64,000 nucleotides of DNA from Burkholderiales bacterium RIFCSPHIGHO2_01_FULL_63_240 (lineage in GTDB: Bacteria > Pseudomonadota > Gammaproteobacteria > Burkholderiales > Burkholderiaceae_C). This document shows positions 27,707-36,372 of this stretch, piece after piece; the first letter of the stretch is position 1, and every line of letters begins with the position of its first letter. A model generated the notes under the pieces. It worked only from the letters and a program-made list of their open reading frames with translations, was not told the origin of the DNA and did not search any database. The stretch is from contig MERU01000011.1 of assembly GCA_001770725.1 (NCBI GenBank), positions 100,886 to 164,885 of the forward strand. Direction: 5' to 3'. Both the position numbers and the translations under genes were made by a program.

Positions 27707-29511
27707 GGCGTGTTGCGCAGGACCTCGTCCAGCGTGGTCAAACCCTCGGCCACCTTCATGACACCCGACAGGCGCAGCGGGCGCAGGCCTTCCTTGGCAG
27801 CGGTGCGGCGCAGGCTGGCCATGTCGACCTGCGGGTGCATGGCGCCGCGGATGGCCTCGGAGACCGGCAGCAACTCGTAAAGGCCGACGCGGCCTTTGAA
27901 GCCCGTCATGCGGCACTCCAGACAGCCCACAGGCTTGTGGGCGTTGACCTTGCCGTTCATGCGCCAGGGCCGGATGGCCTCGGCCAGGGTCTTCTCGTCG
28001 AGTTCGGTGTCGGGCTGCTTGCAGTGCGGGCACAGGGTGCGCACCAGCCGCTGGGCCAGCACGCCGATGACGGTGGCGCTGATGAGGTAGCTGGGCACGC
28101 CCAGGTCGGTCAGGCGGGTGATGGCCGAGGCCGCGTCGTTGGTGTGCAGGGTCGAGAACACCAGGTGACCCGTCAGCGAGGACTGGATCGCCATCTCCGC
28201 CGTTTCGAGGTCGCGGATTTCGCCGACCATGATGATGTCCGGGTCCTGCCGCATGAGGGCGCGCACGCCCTCGGCAAAACCCAGGTCGATGGCCGGCTGC
28301 ACCTGCGTCTGGTTGAAGGAGGCCTCGATCATTTCGATCGGGTCTTCGATGGTGCAGACGTTGACCTCGTCGGTGGCCACGCGCTTGAGCGTGGAGTACA
28401 GCGTGGTGGTCTTGCCCGAGCCCGTGGGGCCGGTGACCAAAATGATGCCGTGCGGGCGGCCCACCAGGCCTTCCCAGACCTTGGTTTCAGACGGCGCAAA
28501 GCCCAGCGCCTCGAAGGACTTGACGGTGTTGTCGGGATCGAAGATGCGCATGACCAGCTTCTCGCCGAAGGCGGTCGGCATGGTCGACAGGCGCATTTCG
28601 ACTTCGTCGCCGCCGGGGTTGCGCGTCTTGATGCGGCCGTCGAGCGGGCGGCGCTTTTCGACCACGTCCATGCGGCCCAGCAGCTTGATGCGCGCGGTCA
28701 TGGCCTGCATGACGGCCAAGGGCACCTGGTAGACGGTGTGCAGCACGCCGTCGATGCGGAAACGGATGGCGCCCATCTCGCGGCGCGGCTCGAGGTGGAT
28801 GTCGGAGGCGCGCTGGTCGAAGGCGTACTGCCACAGCCAGTCGACCACCTGGATGATGCCCTGGTCGTTGGCGTCGAGCTGGCGGTTGCTCTTGCCCAGC
28901 TCGACCAATTGCTCGAAGTTGTGCGCGACCGAGTCGCCCGTCTTCTTGTTGGCATCCTTGACCGACTTGGCCAGGGTGTAGAACTCGGTGCGAAAGCGCT
29001 GCAGGTCCAGCGGGCTGGACACCACCAGGCGGATCTTCTTTTTGGTGTGCGCCAGGATCTCGTCCACCCAGGCCACGTCGAGCGGCTCGCAGGTCGCGAT
29101 GGTGATTTCCGTCAAGCTGACCTGCACCGGCAAGGCCTTGCGGCGCTCGGCGTAGTTGATGGACATGACCTCGGCCACGCGGGCGACGTCCACCTTGAGC
29201 GGGTCGATGCGCAGGTAGGCCAGGCCGACGCGTCGGGCCAGCCATTCGGTCAGGGGCTCGAGCTCCAGGGCGGCACCCGTGTCGGCGCGCGACAGCGCCA
29301 TGCCCGACAGGCGCACCAGCGCGTGCTGAGCGCTGTCACCCGCGGCGAAGCGCTGGGTCACGCGCTCGGCGTCGGCCGGGGTGATGAGGCCGTCTTCCTG
29401 CAACCAGGTCAGCAACTGGCGCCAGGCCAGGGGGCCTTTGGGCAGGTCCTTGGCCACGTCGGCAGCGGCGTGCGGACGCGGGGCGGAGCGAGAAGCAGAA
29501 GTCGAGCTCAT
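27691..29511 (-). CDS. GspE/PilB-family secretion ATPase
   Basis: 606 residues. A GspE N-terminal domain (about 95-200) precedes the ATPase domain with Walker A GPTGSGKT (about 361-368), Asp box TIEDPIEMIE, Walker B IMVGEIRDLETAE and His box STLHTNDAASAI. The zinc-binding cysteines of the family are present (CPHCKQ ... CLECR). Such hexameric ATPases power type II secretion or type IV pili. No other secretion or pilus gene is in the window, so the system it serves is not shown. The start at 29511 (MSSTSASRSAP) overlaps the upstream gene's stop by four bases. Confidence 0.88.
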   Translation of the reverse strand: MSSTSASRSAPRPHAAADVAKDLPKGPLAWRQLLTWLQEDGLITPADAERVTQRFAAGDSAQHALVRLSGMALSRADTGAALELEPLTEWLARRVGLAYLRIDPLKVDVARVAEVMSINYAERRKALPVQVSLTEITIATCEPLDVAWVDEILAHTKKKIRLVVSSPLDLQRFRTEFYTLAKSVKDANKKTGDSVAHNFEQLVELGKSNRQLDANDQGIIQVVDWLWQYAFDQRASDIHLEPRREMGAIRFRIDGVLHTVYQVPLAVMQAMTARIKLLGRMDVVEKRRPLDGRIKTRNPGGDEVEMRLSTMPTAFGEKLVMRIFDPDNTVKSFEALGFAPSETKVWEGLVGRPHGIILVTGPTGSGKTTTLYSTLKRVATDEVNVCTIEDPIEMIEASFNQTQVQPAIDLGFAEGVRALMRQDPDIIMVGEIRDLETAEMAIQSSLTGHLVFSTLHTNDAASAITRLTDLGVPSYLISATVIGVLAQRLVRTLCPHCKQPDTELDEKTLAEAIRPWRMNGKVNAHKPVGCLECRMTGFKGRVGLYELLPVSEAIRGAMHPQVDMASLRRTAAKEGLRPLRLSGVMKVAEGLTTLDEVLRNTPQWEA

Positions 29512-30350
29512 GCGGCGGTGGCCTTCTTGCGGGATGGCTTGGGGGCTGCGGGCCTGGACGCCGACCCTGCGGTCGGTTGAGGCGCGGCGGCGGCCGGCTT
29601 CCAGGCCGACAGCAGCTTGACCCATTTTCGCGCGGGCAGCGCAAAACGGGTCTCCAGATTTTCAGCACGTTGGGCCAGCACTTCCCTTGTCGGCATCTCG
29701 AAACCCTTCCACGCCAGCACGATGGTGTTGCCATCGGACGTGGGCTTGAAGACGGCGACATGGTCTTCGCCGAAGGCGGCGGCGATGCGGCGAGCGCTGC
29801 GCTCGAAGCTGGCTTCGCGGCCAAAGAGGTTGACGGTCATGGCGCCGCCGTCGTCGAGCACGCGCCAGCAGGCCTGGTAGAAGGCCTCGTCGTCGAGTGC
29901 GGGGCTGGCGGCTTCGTGGTCGTACAAGTCGATGCAAAGCGCGTCGGCGCTGGCGATGTGGGCGTCGTCGCGCACGTAGCGGTCGGCGTCACCCTGGATG
30001 ACCTGCAGGCGTTCGTCGTCCTCCGGCAGGTGGAACCAGCTGCGGCAGACCTGGATCACCTGGGGGTTGAGCTCGACGGCGGTGGTGGGCAGGCGCAGCT
30101 CGCTGTGGCAGAACTTGGTGAGTGCGGCGGCGCCCAAGCCGAGCTGCAGGCAGCGCGTTTCGGGCAAGGCCTCGGGCTCGCGCAGCAGCAGCCAGGCCAT
30201 CATGCGCTGGATGTATTCGAGCTCCAGCTTCTGGGGCTTGCGGATGCGCATGGCGCCCTGGATCCAGGGCGTGTCAAGGTGCAGGTAGCGCACCCCTCCT
30301 TCTTCGGAGATGGTGGCTTCGGGCAGGTCAGGTTGGCGGGCGCGTTTCAC
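29508..30350 (-). CDS. Spermidine synthase-like methyltransferase-fold protein
   Basis: 280 residues with the polyamine-synthase Rossmann fold: QLGLGAAALTKFCHSEL is the nucleotide-binding loop, TAVELNPQVIQVCR follows it and LCIDLYDHEA is the acidic active-site region. A Lys/Pro/Ala-rich C-terminal tail of about 30 residues is added. No true spermidine synthase gatekeeper can be checked by eye, so the aminopropyl acceptor is uncertain. The GTG at 30350 (VKRARQPDLPE) is the best start because upstream codons read into non-conserved sequence. It is divergent from the DNA glycosylase gene (starts 27 bases apart) and translationally coupled to the ATPase gene downstream. Confidence 0.8.
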   Translation of the reverse strand: MKRARQPDLPEATISEEGGVRYLHLDTPWIQGAMRIRKPQKLELEYIQRMMAWLLLREPEALPETRCLQLGLGAAALTKFCHSELRLPTTAVELNPQVIQVCRSWFHLPEDDERLQVIQGDADRYVRDDAHIASADALCIDLYDHEAASPALDDEAFYQACWRVLDDGGAMTVNLFGREASFERSARRIAAAFGEDHVAVFKPTSDGNTIVLAWKGFEMPTREVLAQRAENLETRFALPARKWVKLLSAWKPAAAAPQPTAGSASRPAAPKPSRKKATAA

Positions 30351-30377
30351 CCAGGCGAGTGTGGCACAGTCGATGGC

Positions 30378-30926
30378 ATGCCTTCTGCGTTGACCCGAGC
30401 CGCAGCGCCCGAACCCGCCCGCCTGACCGGCCTGGCCCCGGTGGCCGGCCCCGGCGCGCGCCTGCTCATCCTGGGCAGTTTCCCGAGCGTGGCCTCGCTG
30501 CAGGCCCAGCAGTACTACGCCCACCCGCGCAACCAGTTCTGGCCCATCCTGTCGGCCATCTGGGGGCTCCAGGGCGATCAGGCGCTGAACGCCCTGCCCT
30601 ACGCCGATCGCCTGCCCACCGTCATCGACCGAGGCGTGGCGATCTGGGACGTTTACGCAGGCTGCGAGCGAGAAGGCAGCCTGGACAGCGCCATCCGCGA
30701 GGCGCAGCTCAACGACCTGGCCGGCTTGCTGCGCCGCCTGCCCACGCTGCGCGGCATCGCCCACAACGGCGGCGAGTCGGCGCGGCACATGAAACTCACG
30801 CAGACGCTGGGCCTGCCCGTCTGCCAGCTGCCATCCACCAGCCCGGCCAACGCGTCGTGGTCTTTCGAGCGCAAGCTGCTGGCCTGGCGCGAGGCGTTCG
30901 AGCGTTTCGGGGTGGCTGGGCCATGA
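30378..30926 (+). CDS. Hypoxanthine/uracil-DNA glycosylase (UDG family 6-like)
   Basis: 182 residues. RLLILGSFPSVASLQAQQYY near the N-terminus, HPRNQFWPIL, GVAIWDVYAGCEREGSLD and LPSTSPANASW near the C-terminus are the hallmarks of the DNA-deoxyinosine glycosylase branch of the uracil-DNA glycosylase superfamily. These remove deaminated adenine (hypoxanthine) from DNA. Start at 30378 (MPSALTRAAAP); a much longer frame upstream overlaps the divergent gene and is rejected. The stop overlaps the next start as ATGA. Confidence 0.86.
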   Translation: MPSALTRAAAPEPARLTGLAPVAGPGARLLILGSFPSVASLQAQQYYAHPRNQFWPILSAIWGLQGDQALNALPYADRLPTVIDRGVAIWDVYAGCEREGSLDSAIREAQLNDLAGLLRRLPTLRGIAHNGGESARHMKLTQTLGLPVCQLPSTSPANASWSFERKLLAWREAFERFGVAGP

Positions 30927-31603
30927 GCGTGCGGCACCACTTCGAGTTGCGCCTGCTGCTGCCCTTCCTGCTGATGGGGCTGGCGACCTGGGGCTTCCTG
31001 GAGATCGCCGGGGAAGTGATGGAGGGCAACCTGCGCGCGGTGGACCAGCTGATCCTGCAGAGGCTGCGCACGGGCGAACATGGCCAGACACCCGTTGGAC
31101 CGGTCTGGCTGCAGGAAGCCATGCGCGACATCACGGCCCTGGGCGGCCCAGCCGTGCTCGCGCTGACCGTGGGCGCCGTGTGGGGCTACCTGGTCATGGC
31201 TCGACAGTTCGCCATGTCCTGGCTGGCGCTGGGCTCGGCCCTGGGCGGGCTGCTCGTCGCATCGGGTTTGAAGCTGGTGTTTTCCCAGTCGCGACCGGAT
31301 GCCACGTTCCACGCCACGGTCGCATCGGGCTACAGCTTCCCGAGCGGCCACACGATGATGGCGGCTGTCGTCTACCTGACCTTGGCTGCCTTGCTGGCGC
31401 GACTCGTGCCCCGCACGCGCTTGCGCTTGTACGTGATGGGCTTCGCTGCGCTGCTGAGCGGGCTGGTGGGGGTGTCTCGCGTCTACCTGGGGGTGCACTG
31501 GGCCTCCGACGTCGCCGCAGGCTGGGCGGCTGGCGCGGCCTGGGCGCTGCTGTGCTGGCTGGTGGCAGACCGGCTGCAACTGGGACAGGAGCGCAGCCAA
31601 TGA
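30923..31603 (+). CDS. PAP2-family membrane phosphatase
   Basis: 226 residues with about six membrane helices. All three PAP2 acid-phosphatase motifs are present: KLVFSQSRP, YSFPSGH and SRVYLGVHWASD (catalytic His in the second and third). Substrates of the family include phosphatidic acid, undecaprenyl pyrophosphate and lipid A phosphate. Coupling to dgkA by a four-base overlap suggests phosphatidate/diacylglycerol or undecaprenyl-lipid turnover. Confidence 0.9.
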   Translation: MSVRHHFELRLLLPFLLMGLATWGFLEIAGEVMEGNLRAVDQLILQRLRTGEHGQTPVGPVWLQEAMRDITALGGPAVLALTVGAVWGYLVMARQFAMSWLALGSALGGLLVASGLKLVFSQSRPDATFHATVASGYSFPSGHTMMAAVVYLTLAALLARLVPRTRLRLYVMGFAALLSGLVGVSRVYLGVHWASDVAAGWAAGAAWALLCWLVADRLQLGQERSQ

Positions 31604-31977
31604 AGGGCCACCGCTTCACCGACCGGCTGGGCTTCGCCTGGGCGGGCCTGCGCACCGCCTGGCGCATGGAAAAGAGCCTGCGCACGCACGCCCTGGCCAC
31701 GGTGGGGGTGGTCGCGGCCTTGCTGATCACGCGCGCCCCGGCGCTCTGGTGGGCGGTGATGACCCTCACGATCGCCCTGGTGGTGGGAGCGGAACTGCTC
31801 AACACCGCCATCGAGGCCCTGGCCGATCACCTGCACCCGCAATGGCACGAGGCGATCAAGCGGACCAAGGATGTGGCGGCCGCAGCCGTGCTGGTCACCA
31901 GCCTGGGGGCCCTGGGGGTCGGTGCGGCCTTCACCATGGATCAGGTCTGGCCACTGCTGCAGCGCTGGCTGGCGTAG
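31600..31977 (+). CDS. dgkA: Diacylglycerol kinase DgkA
   Basis: 125 residues with three hydrophobic helices. It phosphorylates diacylglycerol (in some bacteria undecaprenol) at the inner membrane. AELLNTAIEALADHL and IKRTKDVAAAAVL carry the conserved catalytic Glu and Lys residues. The start overlaps the PAP2 stop (ATGA). The last 47 bases overlap the 3' end of the convergent hybrid kinase gene. Confidence 0.95.
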   Translation: MKGHRFTDRLGFAWAGLRTAWRMEKSLRTHALATVGVVAALLITRAPALWWAVMTLTIALVVGAELLNTAIEALADHLHPQWHEAIKRTKDVAAAAVLVTSLGALGVGAAFTMDQVWPLLQRWLA

Positions 31978-34375
31978 CCAGGTCAACGGGTGCGTCAGCA
32001 GCGCGGCGGGCATGGGCCCTGGCCAGCACCTTGTCCAGTTTGAGGAGCACGCTGTCGACATCCAGCGGCTTGGACCAGAAGTCATCGAAACCTTGCGACA
32101 GCGCCCGGGCCCGGGGGTCGCCCGACACATCCGCCGAGATGGCGATGCAGGTCAGGCCCGCGCCACCATCCATGGCACGCAGGCGCTGCAGCACCTCCAC
32201 GCCGCTCATGTCGGGCAGGTTGATGTCGATGAGGACCAGGTCGGGCCGGAAGTTGCGCGTGCGCTCGATGCCCGCTTCGCCATCTTCGGCGATGAGGAAC
32301 TTCACGGCTGGCCGCAGATCGGAGATGGCCCTGACCAGCGCGGCGTTCAGCGGGTTGTCCTCGATGCACAGCACCGTGATGTGCGCCTGGTCCGGTACCT
32401 GACGGTGGCGCACCGCCTCTGGCACGGTCATGGCGGGCGTGGTCGCCACGGCCTGCGCGCCCTCCACCAAGGGCAGGCGCAAGGTCACGGTGGTGCCGAC
32501 GCCCTCGGTGCTGTCGACCGCGATTTCGCCACCCATGGCCTCGATCAGGCGCCGGGCGATCACCAGCCCCAGCCCCGTGCCCTCGATGCCCAATCGATCT
32601 GCCCCCAGGCGGTTGAAGGGCTCGAACAGGTTTTTCATCTGTGCGGTGTTGAGCCCGCGCCCGGTGTCGGCGATGCTCAGCACCAACCGCCCCGGCTCGA
32701 GTTCATCGATCGAGCCATGCACCGTGATCTGCCCGCCCACCCGGTTGTACTTGACCGCGTTGGACAACACGTTGATGAGCACCTGCTTGACGCGGCGCGC
32801 TTCCACCAGCACCAGGTGGCGCTCCACCCGGGACACGTCCACACTGACCGACACACCCATCGCTTCGGCCTGCGGCAAGACCATGGGCAGGCTGTCGGAG
32901 ATCACATCGCCCAGGCGCATGGGCGCGGTCTTGAGGTCGGCATCGCCGGACTCGATGCGGGTCAGGTCGAGGATGTCGTTGATCATCTCGAGCAGGTGCT
33001 GACCCGCCCTCAGGATGTACTCGACGTGCAGTCGCTGGCCGGCCGCCATGCGGGCGTTGGCATCGTGCAGCAGCAACTGGGCAAAGCCGATCACGGCGTT
33101 GAGTGGCGTGCGCAGCTCGTGGCTCACGCGGGACAGGAACTGGCTCTTGGCCCGGTTGGCCTGAGCCATGGCCTCCTGCTCCAGCACGGCCGCCTCCGCC
33201 TCCTTGCGCTCGGTGATGTCACGCGACAGCACGATGAAGCGCGTGTCCAGGCCATGCAGATCCCCCTTGCGCGACACCGACAGCTCGAACCAGCGCAGCC
33301 CGCGCGGCACGGCCACCTGGAGCTGGGTGCCCGACGAGGTGCCGTTCGCCAGCGCGGCTTCCAGGGCCGACATGACCACGCGGGCATCCTCCGGGTTCAG
33401 CACATCGTGAACCGTTCTGCCGATCAACTCGCGCGGCGGCAGGATCAGTGTCTCCAGCCGGGACGAGTGGACGGCATGGTAGCGGCCATGCAGGTCCATC
33501 TCCAGCATGACATCGGGCACGGCGTCCAGCGTGGCGCGCAGCTGGTCACCCATCCTGGCCATCTCGCGGTAGGGCTCCTGGATCACCTCGACGAAAACCG
33601 CCCGGTACAGGAAGAGGTAGGACACCACTTTGTAGACATGCCCTGTCACGTTGTAGATGTCGCTCATCGTCGCGTACATCGTGAAGCAGAGCTCGCTCAG
33701 CGCCATGGCACTGACCGTGCCGAACAGCGCCGCCGCATTGAAGCGCAGGGGGCGGCGCATGCGTTGCCACAGGCTGCAGGCCGCCACCACGTTCATGCCC
33801 ACGATGCTGTACTCGGCCGCGATCTTGAAGGAGGTCAGCCCGGTGCCCGTCAGGTAGGTCGGCGGCACCCACTCCGGGCGGAACAGGAAAACCCAGTAGA
33901 AGGCCCCCACCACGGCCAGCACACCGATCAACCAGCCGTAGCGACTGCTGGCCATCGCTGGCTTTTCTGGCGGCAACACCGCCACCGCCAGCAGCGCGGT
34001 GGCCGCCAGCAGGCGGGCCGCCAGCCAGAAGTTGACCGTGCGCTGCTGGTTGCCCGCCGTGACAAATTCAGGCATGCCCCCGAAAGACATGGCGTGAGCG
34101 AAGTCCAGCATCGCCACCCCCAGGAAGGCGCACGCCAGGATCAGTCCGTGCCTCGGCAAGTGACGGCTGTAGGCGTTCCAGCCCGAGGCAAAGACCAGCA
34201 CGGCGATCACCACCGCCACCATTTCCAGCAGGGTGTGGATCGGCAGGAAGTCTTCGATCTCGTGGAAGCCCTCTTGAAAGGGCAGGAACCTGATGACGAC
34301 CAGGCCCAGGATCATCGTCCCCACCAGGCCCAAGGCCTGGCGCATGGCCAGCCGATGGCTGTGATGCAGCGGCAT
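31931..34375 (-). CDS. Hybrid histidine kinase with MASE3-like membrane sensor
   Basis: 814 residues. About eight hydrophobic segments in residues 15-270 (LPIHTLLEMVAVVIAVLVFA and following) look like a MASE3 sensor. A PAS domain (about 285-400, ending RDITERKEAE) precedes HisKA with His419 in RVSHELRTPLNAVIGF. The HATPase_c domain has VLSNAVKYN and GTGLGLVIARRL, and a C-terminal receiver has Asp717 in LVLIDINLPDMSG. GGGAGGAG lies seven bases before the ATG at 34375; a longer upstream frame is rejected. No output domain or partner regulator is adjacent, so downstream signalling probably goes through a phosphotransfer protein elsewhere. Confidence 0.9.
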   Translation of the reverse strand: MPLHHSHRLAMRQALGLVGTMILGLVVIRFLPFQEGFHEIEDFLPIHTLLEMVAVVIAVLVFASGWNAYSRHLPRHGLILACAFLGVAMLDFAHAMSFGGMPEFVTAGNQQRTVNFWLAARLLAATALLAVAVLPPEKPAMASSRYGWLIGVLAVVGAFYWVFLFRPEWVPPTYLTGTGLTSFKIAAEYSIVGMNVVAACSLWQRMRRPLRFNAAALFGTVSAMALSELCFTMYATMSDIYNVTGHVYKVVSYLFLYRAVFVEVIQEPYREMARMGDQLRATLDAVPDVMLEMDLHGRYHAVHSSRLETLILPPRELIGRTVHDVLNPEDARVVMSALEAALANGTSSGTQLQVAVPRGLRWFELSVSRKGDLHGLDTRFIVLSRDITERKEAEAAVLEQEAMAQANRAKSQFLSRVSHELRTPLNAVIGFAQLLLHDANARMAAGQRLHVEYILRAGQHLLEMINDILDLTRIESGDADLKTAPMRLGDVISDSLPMVLPQAEAMGVSVSVDVSRVERHLVLVEARRVKQVLINVLSNAVKYNRVGGQITVHGSIDELEPGRLVLSIADTGRGLNTAQMKNLFEPFNRLGADRLGIEGTGLGLVIARRLIEAMGGEIAVDSTEGVGTTVTLRLPLVEGAQAVATTPAMTVPEAVRHRQVPDQAHITVLCIEDNPLNAALVRAISDLRPAVKFLIAEDGEAGIERTRNFRPDLVLIDINLPDMSGVEVLQRLRAMDGGAGLTCIAISADVSGDPRARALSQGFDDFWSKPLDVDSVLLKLDKVLARAHARRAADAPVDLATPASAAAVARPDPW

Positions 34376-34562
34376 CGTCGCTCCTCCCTGTGCTGCTTTC
34401 TGATGTATCGGGGGTCCGGCACCGAACCACACCCAACAGGTACCGCGACAACAAGGGAGTGCCGAATCGCAGGGCCATTGTGCACGCGTTGGCAGGCCGT
34501 GCCAACGGGACACCACCCGCCGCAGACTGGCAGGCCGGTCCACAGCCAAGCACCGCGCGGGG

Positions 34563-35441
34563 TCAGGCCCCCAGTGCCACCAGTGCCACCAGTGCCGTCA
34601 GTCGGGGCAGCGCCGCCAGTGCGTTGGCAGCGGTGATGCGCCTGGCCTCTGGCAGGCTCCAACCCCGCAGTTCGGCCAGGGTTTGGGCGATGCGTGGCAG
34701 CTCAGCCGGCTCGTTGCGGCTGACCAGGCCCTGCGAGCGCTGCTCGGCGGTGCGGTAGAGCCAATGCGGCGGGATGTCCGGGGCATCGGTTTCCAGCACG
34801 ATGGCCTGGGCAGGCAGCTCGGCCGCCAGGCGGCGGATCTGCAGCGCACGCTCGAACGTCATCGCCCCGCCAAAGCCCAGCTTGAAGCCCAGCTCGATGA
34901 AGGCAAGAGCCTGCTGTTCACTGCCGTTGAAGGCATGTGCGATGCCGCCTGGCACGGGCCGACCGGCCTCGCGCAGGCGCCGCAGGTGCTTGAGCAGGCC
35001 GTCGGCGCTGCGGCGCACGTGCAGGATCACGGGGAGCTGGTGGCGCGCGGCCAGCTCCAACTGCGCCACGTAAATGCGCTCTTGCAAGGCGCGGCTGGCC
35101 TCGTCCTGCAGCCCAGGCACGAAGTGGTCGAGCCCGATCTCGCCCACGGCGACCATGCGGGGGTCGTCCTGCCAGCGCTGCAGGGCCTGAGCCAGCTGCA
35201 GGGTGGCGTCCTCGGGCACCTGGTGGACATACAGCGGGTGGATGCCCAGGGCATAGGCGCCCAGGCAGCGGTGCGCGGCCTCTCGAGCGGATTCGAAGGT
35301 GCTGGGCATCACGGCCGGGACCACCTGCAAGCCCACCCCCACCGCTTGGGCCCTCGCGATCACCTCGTCGCGATCGGCGTCGAACTCGGGTGCATCGAGG
35401 TGGCAGTGCGTGTCGACCCAGGTGTCCGGCTCGGTGAACAT
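34563..35441 (-). CDS. TatD-family metal-dependent hydrolase
   Basis: 292 residues. A TIM-barrel metallohydrolase: WVDTHCHLDAPEFDAD at the start gives the HxH pair, VGEIGLDHF the bridging Glu, PVILHVRRS and GIAHAFNGS further His ligands, and LETDAPDIPPHW the late Asp. TatD-type enzymes are 3'-5' DNases. The C-terminus ends in a small Ala/Leu repeat (TALVALVALGA) coded by short CAGTGCCAC repeats (about 34571-34600), which may vary in copy number. It lies 18 bases after lolD. Confidence 0.92.
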   Translation of the reverse strand: MFTEPDTWVDTHCHLDAPEFDADRDEVIARAQAVGVGLQVVPAVMPSTFESAREAAHRCLGAYALGIHPLYVHQVPEDATLQLAQALQRWQDDPRMVAVGEIGLDHFVPGLQDEASRALQERIYVAQLELAARHQLPVILHVRRSADGLLKHLRRLREAGRPVPGGIAHAFNGSEQQALAFIELGFKLGFGGAMTFERALQIRRLAAELPAQAIVLETDAPDIPPHWLYRTAEQRSQGLVSRNEPAELPRIAQTLAELRGWSLPEARRITAANALAALPRLTALVALVALGA

Positions 35442-35459
35442 CGGGCCGCCCTCGCTGGC

Positions 35460-36155
35460 TCAGTCTTCGAAGCGCCCGCCCACCAGGCGCCGCATGCGGC
35501 TGCAGCGCGCAGCCAGCTCGGTGTCGTGGGTGACCATGATCAGGGCTGTGCCCTGCGAAGCCGCCAGGTCCAGCATGAGCTGGAACACAGCGCCCGCGGT
35601 GTGGCGGTCGAGGTTGCCGGTGGGCTCGTCGGCCAGCACGCAAGCGGGCTGGGTGACCAGGGCGCGGGCCACGGCCACGCGCTGGCGCTCGCCGCCCGAG
35701 AGCTCGGCCGGGCGGTGCCCCACCCGGTTGAGCAGGCCGACGCGATCGAGCCAGCTGCGGGCCTGCTCACGCGCCTGCTCGATCGGCATGCGGCGGATCA
35801 AGAGCGGCATGGCCACGTTGTCCAGCGCGGTGAATTCAGGCAGCAGGTGGTGGAACTGGTAGATGAAGCCCAGGTGCTGGTTGCGCCAGGCGCCCTGCTC
35901 GGTGGCGTTGAGCTGCGCCAGGTCGCGGCCAGCCAGGTGCACGCGGCCGCGCGTGGGCGCGTCCAGCCCGCCCAGCAGGTGCAACAGCGTGCTCTTGCCC
36001 GAACCGGAGGCACCGACGATGGCCAGGGTCTCGCCCCGGGCAACATCGAGGTCCACGCCGTCGAGCACGGTCACGTCCAGCGTGCCCTCGGTGAAGCGGC
36101 GCACCAGGCCGGTGGCCTGCAGGATGAGTTCGTTCGAATGGGTCGCTTGGGTCAT
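35460..36155 (-). CDS. lolD: Lipoprotein-release ABC transporter ATPase LolD
   Basis: 231 residues. Walker [10 protein letters not shown], signature [15 protein letters not shown], Walker [14 protein letters not shown] and the switch His in VTHD are all present, and [16 protein letters not shown] is the LolD-typical Q-loop region. With LolC/E it extracts mature lipoproteins from the inner membrane and passes them to LolA. Its permease gene lies upstream on the same strand, separated by two small membrane genes. Confidence 0.92.
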   Translation of the reverse strand: MTQATHSNELILQATGLVRRFTEGTLDVTVLDGVDLDVARGETLAIVGASGSGKSTLLHLLGGLDAPTRGRVHLAGRDLAQLNATEQGAWRNQHLGFIYQFHHLLPEFTALDNVAMPLLIRRMPIEQAREQARSWLDRVGLLNRVGHRPAELSGGERQRVAVARALVTQPACVLADEPTGNLDRHTAGAVFQLMLDLAASQGTALIMVTHDTELAARCSRMRRLVGGRFED

Positions 36156-36161
36156 GCGCGC

Positions 36162-36371
36162 TCAGATGTTGAGGAACCAGGCGATCAGGTTCTTGGCCAG
36201 GAAACCCAGCAAGCCGAACCCCAGCACCAGGAACAGCACGAAGGTGCCGAATTTGCCTGCCTTGGACTCGCGCGCCAACTGCACGATGATGAACACCATG
36301 TACAGGATGAAGCCGCCCACGCCGATGGTGAGCCCGAACTGAGCGATCTGCTCTTCAGTGAATCCGTCCAT
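36162..36371 (-). CDS. DUF2788 small membrane protein
   Basis: 69 residues with two membrane helices (LTIGVGGFILYMVFIIVQLA and GTFVLFLVLGFGLLGFLA) joined by the short basic stretch RESKAGKF. It matches the DUF2788 family of betaproteobacteria; the function is unknown. The ATG at 36371 is chosen over an upstream one that would run into the preceding gene. One base separates it from that gene, and lolD starts six bases after its stop. Confidence 0.8.
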   Translation of the reverse strand: MDGFTEEQIAQFGLTIGVGGFILYMVFIIVQLARESKAGKFGTFVLFLVLGFGLLGFLAKNLIAWFLNI

Positions 36372-36372
36372 C

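Noticed and set aside
26086..29580. A very long plus-strand frame crossing the sensor kinase and the secretion ATPase.
   Set aside because: Composition is Arg/Ala/Gly/His-rich without motifs, and it overlaps two certain genes.
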